From Desulfosporosinus sp. BRH_c37 (GTDB lineage Bacteria; Bacillota; Desulfitobacteriia; Desulfitobacteriales; Desulfitobacteriaceae): a stretch of DNA of 61,854 nucleotides. This document shows positions 1 to 9,007 of this stretch, piece by piece. The translations under genes and the position numbers were made by a program. Position 1 is the stretch's first letter; each line of letters starts with the position of its first letter. Location of the stretch: assembly GCA_001516045.1 (NCBI GenBank), contig LOEW01000064.1:1-61854 (forward strand), in the 5' to 3' direction. The notes beneath the pieces were generated by a model, which had not been told where the DNA came from, ran no database searches, and worked only from the letters and a program-made list of their open reading frames with translations.

Positions 1-1866
1 GCTCACCAAAGCCTTTGGGCCACTCGGATGCGAACTGAAGATATGCTGCCAATTCTAACTGAGTTGGATGAGGCTGGATTTTTCTCCCTAGAAGTATGGG
101 GAGGCGCCACTTTTGATGTCTGTTTGCGCTTCTTAGGTGAGGACCCTTGGGAACGGTTGCGGCAGATCAAGAGTCGTGTTAAAAAGACGCCACTGCAAAT
201 GTTATTAAGAGCTCAGTCTTTAGTCGGGTATCAACACTACCCAGATGACGTAGTACGGGAATTTGTGTCGCTGAGTGTGAAAAATGGGATTGATATTATC
301 CGTATTTTTGATGCACTAAACGATGTCAGAAATATGGTTGTTCCAATGGAAGCGGCTAAAAAAGCAGGTGCCCATGTTCAAGCGTCTGTAGTCTATACCA
401 TAAGCCCGGTTCATACTATAAAGCATTACTTAGAAACTGCCACATCCTTAGCCGAACTGGGGGCAGATTCCCTCTGTATTAAAGATATGGCAGGATTGTT
501 AACCCCGTTTAAGGCTTATGAATTGGTTTCGTTATTGAAAAAAGAGTTAGGTATCATGATCCATTTGCATAGCCATTATATTGGCGGAATTGCCGTACCA
601 GCTTATTTAAAGGCAGTAGAAGCAGGCGCTGATGTGCTGGACACGGCAAGTGTCCCTCTGGCTTTTGGGGCGAGTCAGCCACCAGTCGAAACAGTCGTTC
701 GGGCGTTACAAGACACGGGCTACGATACGGGTTTGGATCTGCGTCAGCTGTTCCGTATTGCCAAGTACTTTGAAGCATTGCGTAAAAGCCGAGGGTTCGA
801 ACGTGGCATAACTCGGATCCCGGATATGAGAGTGTTTGAGCATCAGGTTCCGGGAGGGATGATCTCCAACCTGGTATCTCAACTTGAAGAACAAGGGGCT
901 CTGGAGCGTATTCATGATGTGCTGGAGGAAATCCCCAAAGTTCGAGCAGAATTAGGATATCCACCGCTGGTTACACCTACAAGTCAGATCGTTGGCACGC
1001 AAGCCGTATTAAACGTGCTGTGCGGGGTAAGATATAAATTAGTACCTGGTGAAGTGAAGGCCTATGTACGTGGCCTATATGGTCGCCCCCCAGCCTCCAT
1101 AGACCTTGAAATCCAGAAAAAAATAATTGGGGTTGAAGAACCGCTGACCGTTCGGCCCGCCGATATCCTCGAACCTGGTCTAGCGAAGGCAGTGCGAGAT
1201 AGTGCTGAATTAGCACATTCCCCTGAAGACGTGATCAGTTATGCAATTTTTCCTCAGGTTGCCAAGAAGTTTTTTGAGGAAAGACCAAGTGGCGTCCTAA
1301 TAAGAGAAGAAACAAAAGCAACGAAGGAAGCGAAGGAAACGAAGGAAACACGGACAACATTGTTGTCTAAGGAGGATTCGAAATTGAATTTGCAAGAAAT
1401 AAAAGAACTAATTAAAATCATTGATGAAACTGAAATTAGTGAATTTAATCTTGAAAGCGATGGAATGAAAATATCGATTCGCAAAGGACCAAGTATGCTT
1501 GCAGGCGTTCCAGTTGTTGCCACCGCACACCACGAGGAGATGGAGCGCGTTGTAGCACACTCTACAGTCCAGTCCTCACAGAGTATTGAGGCTTTCTCCA
1601 AAGTGCCGGAACAAGCTGTTTTGGCCAACACTGAAATGATTACTTCTCCCATGGTAGGGACGTTTTATAGTTCACAGTCTCCAGAAGCACCTGCTTTTGT
1701 TAAAGTTGGTCAGCAGGTCGAAGTTGGGCAGCCTGTTTGCATTATTGAGGCCATGAAATTGATGAATGAGATTGAGTCAGAAATAGAGGGCAAGATCCTT
1801 CAAATTCTTGTTGAGAACGGGCAACCTGTCGAATACGGCCAACCGCTGTTCATCATTGGAAAATAA
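1..1866 (+). CDS. Pyruvate/oxaloacetate carboxyltransferase subunit fused in frame to biotin carboxyl carrier domain (5' end outside window)
   Basis: The reading frame is open from the first base (AHQSLWATR precedes the first ATG at 28), so the gene starts upstream. The first ~430 residues are the carboxyltransferase domain of the OadA/PycB family, with CIKDMAG and HLHSHYIGG metal and substrate motifs. A Lys/Glu/Thr-rich linker follows (about 1310-1380). From about 1384 the sequence becomes a complete AccB-type biotin carrier: an [16 protein letters not shown] start, a charged linker, and a biotinyl domain with [10 protein letters not shown] (Lys codon 1756-1758). No OadB or OadG membrane subunit is visible, so with the next gene this most likely forms a split pyruvate carboxylase; sharing of the carrier with acetyl-CoA carboxylase is possible. 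The in-frame joining of two usually separate genes is odd (see the internal start at 1369). Confidence 0.88.
   Translation, partial: AHQSLWATRMRTEDMLPILTELDEAGFFSLEVWGGATFDVCLRFLGEDPWERLRQIKSRVKKTPLQMLLRAQSLVGYQHYPDDVVREFVSLSVKNGIDIIRIFDALNDVRNMVVPMEAAKKAGAHVQASVVYTISPVHTIKHYLETATSLAELGADSLCIKDMAGLLTPFKAYELVSLLKKELGIMIHLHSHYIGGIAVPAYLKAVEAGADVLDTASVPLAFGASQPPVETVVRALQDTGYDTGLDLRQLFRIAKYFEALRKSRGFERGITRIPDMRVFEHQVPGGMISNLVSQLEEQGALERIHDVLEEIPKVRAELGYPPLVTPTSQIVGTQAVLNVLCGVRYKLVPGEVKAYVRGLYGRPPASIDLEIQKKIIGVEEPLTVRPADILEPGLAKAVRDSAELAHSPEDVISYAIFPQVAKKFFEERPSGVLIREETKATKEAKETKETRTTLLSKEDSKLNLQEIKELIKIIDETEISEFNLESDGMKISIRKGPSMLAGVPVVATAHHEEMERVVAHSTVQSSQSIEAFSKVPEQAVLANTEMITSPMVGTFYSSQSPEAPAFVKVGQQVEVGQPVCIIEAMKLMNEIESEIEGKILQILVENGQPVEYGQPLFIIGK
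1369..1386 (+). promoter_or_regulatory. accB: Candidate internal ribosome binding site and TTG start for a free biotin carrier protein
   Basis: Inside the fused frame, AAGGAGG at 1369-1375 lies eight bases before TTG at 1384-1386. Translation from there would give a 160-residue protein with the normal AccB length and N-terminus. No stop codon separates it from the carboxyltransferase, so both a fusion and a free carrier could be made. This is inferred from sequence only. Confidence 0.5.
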
Positions 1867-1877
1867 GGAGAAATAGC

Positions 1878-3224
1878 ATGTTTAAAAAAATCCTGATCGC
1901 GAATCGCGGAGAAATCGCTTTGCGCATCATTCGGGCATGTCGCGAGCTTGAGATTGAGACTGTCGCTGTTTTTTCTGAGGGAGATCGAGAAGCCTTGCAT
2001 GTCAAGGCAGCGGACGAAGCAATTTGCATCGGCCCTGTGGCCAGTGCCAAGAGTTATTTAAATATCCCCAATATAATCAGTGCGGCAGAATTAACGGGTG
2101 TTGATGCAATTCATCCAGGATTCGGTTTCTTATCTGAAAATGCTCGCTTCGCAGAGATCTGTGAATCATGTGGAATTTCTTTCATCGGGCCATCTCCTAA
2201 AGTCATTGAAACCATGGGGGATAAGGCCATGGCTCGGAAAACTATGATTGAGTGCGGCGTTCCTGTGGTTCCCGGTTCAAAAGATATAATCAAAGATATT
2301 GATGCAGCTGGGAGAGTTGCCAAAGAAATTGGCTATCCTGTTTTGATTAAAGCGTCAGCCGGTGGCGGTGGGAAAGGAATGCGCGTTGCTCAAAACTCCA
2401 AAGAATTGAACAAATCCATTCAAGCGGCCCAAAACGAAGCTCAGGCCTCATTTGGCAATTCTGAGGTTTACCTAGAGAAGTACGTTGAAGAACCTAGACA
2501 CATAGAATTTCAAATATTAGGCGATAAATATGGTAATGTAGTCCATTTGGGGGAACGGGATTGTTCTTTACAGCGTCGCCATCAAAAACTGTTAGAAGAA
2601 TCTCCTTCAAGTGCCATAACCCCAAAGTTAAGAGCTGAAATGGGAGCAGTGGCGGTCAAAGCAGCAAAGTCGGTGAACTATTCCAACGCAGGGACTATCG
2701 AGTTTTTATTGGATCGCCACGGGAACTTTTATTTTATAGAAATGAACACGCGGATTCAGGTTGAACATCCGATCACTGAAATGGTAACGGGGTTTGATTT
2801 AGTCAAGGAACAGATTCGTTTAGCCGCGGGTGAGCCGCTGGGCTTTACTCAAGATGATATTCAACTTCGAGGGTGGGCAATAGAGTGTAGAATCAATGCG
2901 GAAGACCCAGATAAGAACTTCATGCCTTCCCCAGGGATGATCAAAGTCTATCATGTTCCTGGAGGGCCTGGTGTACGGGTCGATAGTGCAGTATATCAGG
3001 GGTATACCGTTTCACCCTACTATGATTCAATGGTGGGAAAATTAATTGTTTGGGGTGCCACAAGGCAAGAGGCCATAGCACGGATGAAGCGAGCCCTTGA
3101 AGAATTTGTCATTGAAGGGATTCATACGACTATCCCATTTCATTTGAAAGTATTGGATAATGCCTTCTACCGTCGTGGAGAAGTTTACACGAATTTTATC
3201 CAGCGCCGCTTTTTAGGGGAATGA
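1878..3224 (+). CDS. accC: Biotin carboxylase
   Basis: A 448-residue biotin carboxylase of usual length that carboxylates the biotin on the carrier domain using ATP and bicarbonate. Visible motifs are the N-terminal [17 protein letters not shown], the glycine-rich ATP-grasp loop [24 protein letters not shown], and the catalytic [14 protein letters not shown]. The start at 1878 follows TAAGGAG at 1864-1870, eleven bases after the upstream stop, so it is co-transcribed with the fused carboxyltransferase/carrier gene. It may serve pyruvate carboxylase, acetyl-CoA carboxylase or both; the sequence cannot decide. Confidence 0.95.
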   Translation: MFKKILIANRGEIALRIIRACRELEIETVAVFSEGDREALHVKAADEAICIGPVASAKSYLNIPNIISAAELTGVDAIHPGFGFLSENARFAEICESCGISFIGPSPKVIETMGDKAMARKTMIECGVPVVPGSKDIIKDIDAAGRVAKEIGYPVLIKASAGGGGKGMRVAQNSKELNKSIQAAQNEAQASFGNSEVYLEKYVEEPRHIEFQILGDKYGNVVHLGERDCSLQRRHQKLLEESPSSAITPKLRAEMGAVAVKAAKSVNYSNAGTIEFLLDRHGNFYFIEMNTRIQVEHPITEMVTGFDLVKEQIRLAAGEPLGFTQDDIQLRGWAIECRINAEDPDKNFMPSPGMIKVYHVPGGPGVRVDSAVYQGYTVSPYYDSMVGKLIVWGATRQEAIARMKRALEEFVIEGIHTTIPFHLKVLDNAFYRRGEVYTNFIQRRFLGE

Positions 3225-3225
3225 A

Positions 3226-3462
3226 CTCGCGAAGTGCGAGGTTCGATGCACGAGGCGCGAGGCACGATGTTCGGACTTCGAACCTCGAACCGCGCAGATT
3301 GCCTTTGCCAGATCAGTTCCAATTTGTTATAATAAAAGCGATATTGGATAAATAAACCTACATTAAGTAGTGTAAATACTTCGTTGATGATTAACTAAAC
3401 TTATTTAGGTACTTAGTGTGTAATGCGATGTGTGATATTCGAACCACGAACATCGAGATGGG
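3226..3462. repeat. TTCGAA-word inverted-arm repeat (copy 1)
   Basis: The gap between accC and asp23 holds two arms. The left arm (3226-3297) contains a perfect 10-bp inverted repeat, CGAGGTTCGA at 3237-3246 and TCGAACCTCG at 3278-3287. The right arm (about 3420-3462, TTCGAACCACGAACATCGAG) ends just before the asp23 ribosome binding site. The same words recur in at least nine other gaps of the window. Confidence 0.8.
3305..3333 (+). promoter_or_regulatory. Sigma-A type promoter for asp23-amaP-DUF2273-nusB
   Basis: TTGCCA at 3305-3310 and TATAAT at 3328-3333 are separated by exactly 17 bases, a near-perfect vegetative promoter. It lies between the two repeat arms upstream of asp23 and would give a leader of about 130 bases. 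Confidence 0.65.
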
Positions 3463-3471
3463 GGTGAAGGC

Positions 3472-3873
3472 ATGGAAAGCATAGAAACGGATAATTCCCT
3501 TGGTTCTATAAGGATTGCTGACGAGGTAGTTGAAGTCATTGCCGGATTAGCTGCTTCTGAAGTTGGGGGAGTAGTTGGCATGAGCGGGGGGCTTGTGGGA
3601 GATCTCGCCCACATGTTAGGGAGAAATAAAAACCTGTCCAAAGGGGTTAAGGTTGAAGTCGGCGAACATGAGGTTGCTGTAGACCTCTTTATTGTGGTGG
3701 AGTATGGTGTATCAATACCTGAGGTCGCATTTAGCGTGCAGGAAGCGGTGAAGGAAGCCATTGAAAGCATGACCGGGCTCAAGGTCGTTGAAGCTAATGT
3801 TCATGTGCAAGGGGTAAATTTTAAACCAGTATTGGAACCCAAAATCAAAGAAGAAGACTTTCGACTGAAGTAA
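3472..3873 (+). CDS. Asp23/Gls24 family envelope stress protein
   Basis: A 133-residue Asp23/Gls24 protein, homologous in content and position to B. subtilis YqhY, which lies between accC and nusB. The core GSIRIADEVVEVIAGLAASEV followed by the GLVGDL and VSIPEVAFSVQEAVKEAIE segments is typical. Family members are small soluble proteins, some tethered at the membrane by AmaP; YqhY has been linked to control of acetyl-CoA carboxylase in Bacillus (family knowledge). The start at 3472 follows GGGGGTGAAGG. The next gene, amaP, is its usual membrane partner, which supports the assignment. Confidence 0.9.
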   Translation: MESIETDNSLGSIRIADEVVEVIAGLAASEVGGVVGMSGGLVGDLAHMLGRNKNLSKGVKVEVGEHEVAVDLFIVVEYGVSIPEVAFSVQEAVKEAIESMTGLKVVEANVHVQGVNFKPVLEPKIKEEDFRLK

Positions 3874-3883
3874 GGCATATTAC

Positions 3884-3970
3884 TCCAGAAGTCGGATAAC
3901 AGAGGCCAGAGATCAGAAAGGGAATACAAAAATCTGACACATCCGGCTTTTGACCTCTGACTTCTGAGTT
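3884..3970. repeat. Inverted-arm repeat with AGAAGTC / GACTTCT vocabulary
   Basis: The left arm (about 3884-3919, CCAGAAGTC...CAGAGGCCAGAGATCAG) is an imperfect inverted copy of the right arm (about 3943-3968, CCGGCTTTTGACCTCTGACTTCTGAG). The layout copies the TTCGAA-word repeats but with different words. It would fold into a long imperfect hairpin between asp23 and amaP. Confidence 0.65.
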
Positions 3971-4003
3971 AGACTGACTTATTATTTTCTTGAATGTGAT
4001 CGG

Positions 4004-4031
4004 CCCCCCCTGGTGGATATGCCAGGGGGGG
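4004..4031. promoter_or_regulatory. C7/G7 hairpin directly before amaP
   Basis: CCCCCCCTGG (4004-4013) and CCAGGGGGGG (4022-4031) pair perfectly over ten bases with an eight-base loop. It ends ten bases before the GGGGGG ribosome binding site at 4041-4046. No long T-run follows, so it could be an attenuating or processing hairpin rather than a terminator. Confidence 0.5.
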
Positions 4032-4052
4032 TTTCTGAAAGGGGGGACGACT

Positions 4053-4568
4053 ATGTTGGCCTATGCTTTAGGACTTACCCTTATCCTCGGGGCTCTTTGG
4101 CTATTAGCTATGGCCACAGGGTGGGGGCTCCCTTATGTTCTGCTGGCTCAAGGGCTGGAGTGGTTAAAAGCAAACCCATGGGAAAGTACTGTTGTGGCTG
4201 CTGCATTGCTCTTAATGGGATTACTTTTGTTTATGCGCCCGCGCCAAAGTTTGGAACGTACGTTTTCAACGTCTTCCAAAGGGGGAAATGTTCGAATTTC
4301 TCAGGATGCGTTACAGGAAATTATTACGCGCAGCGCGACGGCTTTACCTGGTGTGTTGCAGGTTAAATCGAACCTTAGAGAACGAGAAAATGGACTTGAG
4401 ATTATGGTCTCTTGCCAATTTGAGCAGGGCGAACGTATCCCGCATACGTCCGAAGAACTTCAAGCGAAGGTTAAGGCGGATGTTGAACTGTATACGGGAA
4501 TTAAGGTGACAGAGGTGAAAGTGCTGGTGCTACGTCTGGAGAAGGCTCATTTAACACGCGTCCGATGA
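4053..4568 (+). CDS. amaP: AmaP-like membrane anchor of Asp23 family
   Basis: A protein of 171 residues from ATG 4053, chosen because GGGGGG at 4041-4046 precedes it; an upstream in-frame start at 3990 lies inside the hairpin. Two hydrophobic helices come first (about residues 2-30 and 45-65, the second ending LLLFMRPRQ), followed by an Asp23-like soluble domain (GGNVRISQDALQEIITRSA ... GIKVTEVKVLVL). That layout defines the alkaline-shock membrane anchor AmaP. It overlaps the next gene by four bases (ATGA), indicating translational coupling. Confidence 0.82.
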   Translation: MLAYALGLTLILGALWLLAMATGWGLPYVLLAQGLEWLKANPWESTVVAAALLLMGLLLFMRPRQSLERTFSTSSKGGNVRISQDALQEIITRSATALPGVLQVKSNLRERENGLEIMVSCQFEQGERIPHTSEELQAKVKADVELYTGIKVTEVKVLVLRLEKAHLTRVR

Positions 4569-4813
4569 CAGAGTTCTGGTCAAAGATCGGAGAAAAAATC
4601 TCTAGGTTTTTAGTTTGGGCCATTGATAATCATCCTGGTAAACTCATTGGAACAGTTATAGGATTAGTCCTGGGTTTGCTAATGGTGACGCTTGGGTTCT
4701 GGCGGACACTGGTATTAGCCTTGTTTATTATTCTGGGATTTGTGTTAGGAAAGAGACAAGATGATCATAAATCTGTCACAGCTTGGTTTGAAAGAAATCT
4801 TAATAAGTACTAG
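4565..4813 (+). CDS. DUF2273 small membrane protein
   Basis: An 82-residue protein with two closely spaced hydrophobic helices (about LIGTVIGLVLGLLMVTLGFW and TLVLALFIILGFVLG) and a basic, polar C-terminus. DUF2273 proteins habitually accompany Asp23 and AmaP and are thought to help anchor that complex; no enzymatic role is known. It starts inside the amaP stop (ATGA overlap). Confidence 0.8.
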   Translation: MTEFWSKIGEKISRFLVWAIDNHPGKLIGTVIGLVLGLLMVTLGFWRTLVLALFIILGFVLGKRQDDHKSVTAWFERNLNKY

Positions 4814-4824
4814 GAGGAATTTCT

Positions 4825-5262
4825 TTGAGTCGAAGATTAGCCCGTGAAACAGCTTTGCAAGTGCTTTTTCAAAGGGATCTGACGAAAGAAACGTTGATTA
4901 CTGCTGAGATAGTAGAGCACTGGGCAACGGAATTCGTAGTCCCAGAGGTCAGTAGGCCCTTTGCTCAGGGATTAGTTGATGGGACAATAGCCCATTTGGA
5001 TGAAATCGATCAAACGATTGCTTCATTTGCTCAGGATTGGACCCTTAGCCGGATGGCGAACGTGGATCGAAATGTAATGCGATTAGCTACATATGAGATT
5101 CTTTTCTGTACAGATATTCCCGGACGAGTCAGTCTCAACGAAGCGATTGAATTAGCAAAACGATTTGGGGGAGAAGAATCGGCGAAATTCGTTAATGGAA
5201 TTCTTGACCGAGTTGTTGATAGTGTCACCAAAACTGAGCGCAAAGGGGTCGAGGGTGACTAG
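4825..5262 (+). CDS. nusB: Transcription antitermination factor NusB
   Basis: A 145-residue all-helical NusB, which with NusE (S10) binds boxA RNA during rRNA antitermination. The N-terminus MSRRLARETALQVLFQRDL and the C-terminal RVSLNEAIELAKRFGGEESAKFVNGILD are diagnostic. It starts at TTG 4825 behind GGAGGAAT. It is the last gene of the asp23 transcript, as in Bacillus; a hairpin terminator lies 150 bases downstream. Confidence 0.95.
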   Translation: MSRRLARETALQVLFQRDLTKETLITAEIVEHWATEFVVPEVSRPFAQGLVDGTIAHLDEIDQTIASFAQDWTLSRMANVDRNVMRLATYEILFCTDIPGRVSLNEAIELAKRFGGEESAKFVNGILDRVVDSVTKTERKGVEGD

Positions 5263-5416
5263 CTTGAGGAATAAACAGAACGTTTTTAGATAATCATTTC
5301 CCTCCTTATTATTGAACTGATTTGTTTGCATTACTTTATGCAATGCTTTAATGTTGCCTCATAGGCCTGTATTCTTTTTTTAATTTTTCATAGCGCGCTT
5401 CAAAATCAACAAGGTG

Positions 5417-5445
5417 CTCACCTTTATATAAGGTGAGTATTATTT
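5417..5445 (+). terminator. Terminator-like hairpin after nusB
   Basis: CTCACCTT (5417-5424) pairs perfectly with AAGGTGAG (5430-5437) around a TATAT loop, followed by a weak T-rich stretch (TATTATTTG). Confidence 0.5.
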
Positions 5446-5460
5446 GTACTAATACTAATC

Positions 5461-5640
5461 AGAAAGTATAGCTTACGTTATATACTTTCTGGGGTCCCTT
5501 CTCGCTTTTCTTGGCTTTAGGGACTCTCGTCCATCCATGGACAGCGCATCTATGCAACTATTGCTACCGCCACCGCCTGAAGGCTGACAGAATGACTAAT
5601 ACGTGCGAAGACAGTGTCTTCGGGCGCTAATCATTTCTAT
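5461..5640. repeat. Nested palindrome element (shared modules with 20401-20515 and 61267-61300)
   Basis: Successive palindromes: AGAAAGTATA/TATACTTTCT (5461-5470 with 5481-5490), GTCCCT/AGGGAC (5494-5499 with 5519-5524), GTCCATCCATGGAC (5529-5542) and CGAAGACA/TGTCTTCG (5606-5622). The words GTCCCTTCTCGC, TTGGCT and GCCACCGCC recur at 20.4 kb in another order. Confidence 0.7.
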
Positions 5641-5886
5641 ATATAACTGACATTTAGAAGTAGTAACTAAGGAAATTAGATTAAATTAATTGGAAAATTA
5701 TAAATATTCATATAATTTATATCTCGTGAGAGGAGGAATTATAATAGGGATTAAAGGAAAACTGCTTTTTAGTTTAATCTTATAAATTAATTGAAATAAT
5801 GGTATCAATTTAAAGGAAAAAGGCATAAACATCTCGAATAAAGTAGGTATATAAGAATGTCTATTTAGAAATTGAGGAGGAGTCAA

Positions 5887-6729
5887 ATGTACCGCGTTGT
5901 TAAAAAAAGAGTATTGGCACCGGCCATTGCCTTGCTAGAAGTTGACGCACCAGCTGTGGCTGCCAAAGTTGAGCCAGGACAATTTGTAATTGTTCGTGTA
6001 GATGAGTTGGGTGAGCGCATTCCGTTGACTGTCATGGACTTCGACAGAGAAAAGGGTACCATCACGATTGTTATACAAAATGTGGGATATTCTTCAGCCC
6101 TTATTACTGCGATGAATGAGGGAGATGAGTTTCAAGATTTTGTTGGACCTTTAGGTGTAGCTTCAGAAATTGAAAATCATGGTACCGTTGTTTGTATTGG
6201 AGCGGGTCTGGGAATTGCTCCGATTTATCCGATCGCACGGGCTTTGAAAGAAGCTGGGAATCATGTGATTTCCGTCTTAGCTTGTCGGAGTGCGGATCTT
6301 CTGATTTTAGAAGAAGAAATGCGTGCCGTGAGTGACGAAGTCGTTGTTACCACGGACGATGGCAGTCTGGGCCTTAAAGGGTTTGCGACGACTGGGTTAG
6401 CTGAGGTCTTGAAACATGGCCATAATGTTAAGGTGATTTGGGCAATTGGACCCATGGTAATGATGAAATCAGTTGCAGATTACACTCGGGCTTTGCGTAT
6501 TAAAACGATTGTCAGTATGAATCCAATTATGGTTGATGGAACTGGAATGTGTGGTGCTTGTCGGATTAGCGTGGGAACTGAAACCAAATTTGCTTGTGTG
6601 GATGGACCGGAATTCGATGGACATCTGGTTGATTTTGATTTAGCTAGGAAACGTTTAGATTATTATAGGGACGAAGAGAATCGGGCTAAAGCTCGAATGG
6701 AATGTAAACATGAGGGAGGGCATCACTAA
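5887..6729 (+). CDS. nfnA: NfnA-like ferredoxin-NADP+ oxidoreductase alpha subunit (FAD/NAD-binding, 2Fe-2S)
   Basis: A 280-residue protein from ATG 5887, set by GAGGAGG at 5874-5880. It has a ferredoxin-reductase fold: an FAD-binding beta-barrel (PGQFVIVRVDELGERIPLTVMD), an NAD(P)-binding half (CIGAGLGIAPIYPIARALKE), and C-terminal cysteines GMCGACR and FACVDGPEF typical of the 2Fe-2S cluster in NfnA, SudB and PyrK relatives. The next gene is the matching large subunit, overlapping by one base, so the pair is most likely the electron-bifurcating NADH-dependent reduced ferredoxin:NADP+ oxidoreductase, or its sulfide dehydrogenase-like relative. Substrate choice is inferred. Confidence 0.8.
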   Translation: MYRVVKKRVLAPAIALLEVDAPAVAAKVEPGQFVIVRVDELGERIPLTVMDFDREKGTITIVIQNVGYSSALITAMNEGDEFQDFVGPLGVASEIENHGTVVCIGAGLGIAPIYPIARALKEAGNHVISVLACRSADLLILEEEMRAVSDEVVVTTDDGSLGLKGFATTGLAEVLKHGHNVKVIWAIGPMVMMKSVADYTRALRIKTIVSMNPIMVDGTGMCGACRISVGTETKFACVDGPEFDGHLVDFDLARKRLDYYRDEENRAKARMECKHEGGHH

Positions 6730-8141
6730 TGACAGAGAATGTTGAAAAGACAAAAAAAGTAAAAGTACCGCGTCACGATATGCCCTGCCAAGAACCTAAG
6801 GTTAGAGCACATAATTTTGAAGAAGTTGCTTTGGGTTACACACCGGAAGTAGCTATCGAAGAAGCTAAGCGGTGTTTACAATGTAAGAAGCCTAAATGCA
6901 TAGAGGGATGTCCCGTAGAAGTTCTCATTCCGGAATTTATTAAAAAGATTGCGGAAGGAGATTTTGAGGAGTCTGCTAGAGTTTTGAAAATTAAGAACTC
7001 TTTACCGGCAGTTTGTGGTCGAGTTTGCCCTCAAGAATCTCAATGTGAAAGTAAATGTATTCTGGGAATCAAAGGGGAGTCTGTAGCTATTGGTCGTCTA
7101 GAGCGTTTTGCTGCAGACTTTGGCATGAAGTCTGGGAAAGCAACGTTGGAGAAAGTGGAGCCGACCGGTAAACGGGTGGCAATCATCGGGGCTGGGCCTG
7201 CTGGATTGGCATGCGCTGGTGATTTGGCAAAAGCTGGGCATGCGGTGACGATCTTTGAAGCCTTGCACGTTGCTGGGGGCGTTTTAATGTACGGAATTCC
7301 TCAGTTCCGTTTACCGAAGGAGATTGTGCAGACGGAAATAGCAAACCTTAAACAAATGGGGGTTGAAATTCTCACAAACCAAGTGGTCGGCAAAATTACT
7401 TCTGTGGATGAACTGATGGAAAATGGGTATGACGCCGTGTTTATTGGGACAGGTGCCGGACTTCCCTACTTTATGGATATCCCTGGCTTAAACCTTAATG
7501 GGGTATATTCCGCGAACGAATTTTTAACTCGGACCAATTTGATGAAGGGTTACAAGTTCCCCGATTATGCAACCCCGGTTAAAGTCGGGAAAAATGTAGC
7601 AGTTCTCGGTGCCGGAAATGTTGCAATGGACTCTGCTCGCACCGCCTTGCGTTTAGGCGCAAGAAACGTTTATATCGTCTATCGTCGTTCTCGCGCTGAG
7701 ATGCCTGCAAGACTTGAGGAACTGGAACATGCGGAAGAGGAGGGTATCCAATTCCATCTCCTAACTAATCCCGTTTCCATAAAAGGGGATGAACGTATGT
7801 GGGTTAAAAGCTTAACTTGTTTGCGCTATGAGCTTGGAGATCCAGACGCTTCTGGACGTCGTTCTCCAGTTCCTATTCCAGGCTCAGAATTTGAGATTCC
7901 GATGGATACGGTGGTCGTGGCGATTGGGCAAGGACCGAATCCTTTGGTAACAACGTCCACTCCGGGATTGGTTTTGAACAAACGGGGTAATATTGTAGCA
8001 GATGACGAAACGCTTATGACTTCTAAGTCGGGTGTTTTCGCAGGTGGAGATATTGTGACCGGTGCGGCTACAGTTATTTTAGCGATGGGAGCTGGTAAAA
8101 AGGCTGCTAGTGGTATAGATAAGTATCTAAAAGCAAAGTAA
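6729..8141 (+). CDS. nfnB: NfnB-like NADPH-dependent oxidoreductase beta subunit (GltD family)
   Basis: A 470-residue protein of the glutamate synthase small-subunit family. The N-terminal ~130 residues carry eight cysteines for two 4Fe-4S clusters (CLQCKKPKCIEGCP and CGRVCPQESQCESKC). Two dinucleotide-binding modules follow: IIGAGPAGLACAGDLAKAGH near residue 150 for FAD and VLGAGNVAMDSARTALRLGA near 290 for NADPH. The C-terminal GVFAGGDIVTGAATVI is the FAD-contacting end. No glutamate synthase large subunit is adjacent; the NfnA-like partner is, so bifurcating NADPH/ferredoxin chemistry is favoured over glutamate synthesis. Its ATG overlaps the nfnA stop (TAATG). Confidence 0.82.
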   Translation: MTENVEKTKKVKVPRHDMPCQEPKVRAHNFEEVALGYTPEVAIEEAKRCLQCKKPKCIEGCPVEVLIPEFIKKIAEGDFEESARVLKIKNSLPAVCGRVCPQESQCESKCILGIKGESVAIGRLERFAADFGMKSGKATLEKVEPTGKRVAIIGAGPAGLACAGDLAKAGHAVTIFEALHVAGGVLMYGIPQFRLPKEIVQTEIANLKQMGVEILTNQVVGKITSVDELMENGYDAVFIGTGAGLPYFMDIPGLNLNGVYSANEFLTRTNLMKGYKFPDYATPVKVGKNVAVLGAGNVAMDSARTALRLGARNVYIVYRRSRAEMPARLEELEHAEEEGIQFHLLTNPVSIKGDERMWVKSLTCLRYELGDPDASGRRSPVPIPGSEFEIPMDTVVVAIGQGPNPLVTTSTPGLVLNKRGNIVADDETLMTSKSGVFAGGDIVTGAATVILAMGAGKKAASGIDKYLKAK

Positions 8142-8155
8142 AAGGAGTGTTTCAA

Positions 8156-9007
8156 TTGGCTCAGTTATTGGATGGTAAGGCAGTGGCAAAGGTTCTTAAG
8201 GCAGAAGTTAGTGCGGAAATTGCACAGTGGAAAGAAAAAGGGGTACAGCCTAAACTCGCCGTAATTTTAGTCGGTGATGATCCTGCTTCAGTGGTATATG
8301 CAAGGTCAAAGCAAAAAGTCGCTGAAGGTATGGGCATGGCCTTTGAACTTTTTACGATGCCTGCAGCTACACCAGAAGCAGATGTTTTAAAGCAAATTGA
8401 CCTTTTAAACAATGATAAAGATGTGCATGGCATTATGATAGAACTTCCCCTTCCTAAGGGAATTTCAAAAAATATAATTACGTCGGCAGTGCGACCCGAT
8501 AAAGATGTTGATGGAGGTCATCCCATTAATCGTGGCTATATTTTAAGCGGCGAACAAGGGCTTTTCCCAGCCACTCCAGAAAGTTGTATTGAATTACTTC
8601 TGCGCTCTGGGGTTGAGATTGCTGGAAAGCACGTAGTCTTAGTAGGTCGAGGAGAAACTGTTGGCAAACCTCTTGTCTTTATGATTTTGAAGTACAATGC
8701 AACAGTAACAATTTGTCACTCTAAAACACCGGATCTACCTTCCTACACTCGCCAAGCCGATATTTTAATTGCCGCCGTAGGCCGCGCTAAGATGATCAAG
8801 AAAGACTGGGTTACTACAGGTACAATAGTCGTGGATGCTGGGATTAATGAAATCCCAGGGGGAATTTGTGGAGACGTGGATTTTGAAGGCGTCCAAGAAG
8901 TGGCCTCGTTGATTTCTCCAGTACCGGGTGGAGTCGGTTCGTTGACTACTGCCTTACTTATGCGTAATGTTCTTAAAGGAATCGTTCTGCAAGGGAGGAC
9001 AAATTAA
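8156..9007 (+). CDS. folD: Methylene-THF dehydrogenase / methenyl-THF cyclohydrolase
   Basis: A 283-residue FolD, acting in the tetrahydrofolate C1 branch. TTG 8156 is chosen because AAAGGAG (8141-8147) lies eight bases upstream; a GTG at 8147 overlaps that site. Motifs are the catalytic-lysine region YARSKQKVAEGMG, VDGGHPINRGY, GRGETVGKPL and PVPGGVGSLTTALLMRN. The last two differ slightly from the common GRSxxVGxP and PGGVGPMT. It ends in a one-base TAATG overlap with fchA, so the two are translationally coupled. It may supply serine and purine C1 units and the methyl branch of acetyl-CoA synthesis. Confidence 0.95.
   Translation: MAQLLDGKAVAKVLKAEVSAEIAQWKEKGVQPKLAVILVGDDPASVVYARSKQKVAEGMGMAFELFTMPAATPEADVLKQIDLLNNDKDVHGIMIELPLPKGISKNIITSAVRPDKDVDGGHPINRGYILSGEQGLFPATPESCIELLLRSGVEIAGKHVVLVGRGETVGKPLVFMILKYNATVTICHSKTPDLPSYTRQADILIAAVGRAKMIKKDWVTTGTIVVDAGINEIPGGICGDVDFEGVQEVASLISPVPGGVGSLTTALLMRNVLKGIVLQGRTN

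Larger units (their letters stand above)
5263..5886. other. 624-bp gap without a supportable gene
   Basis: It holds a terminator-like hairpin (5417-5437), a 180-bp nested palindrome element (5461-5640) and about 220 bp of AT-rich leader before nfnA. No coding potential was recognised on either strand. Confidence 0.6.
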
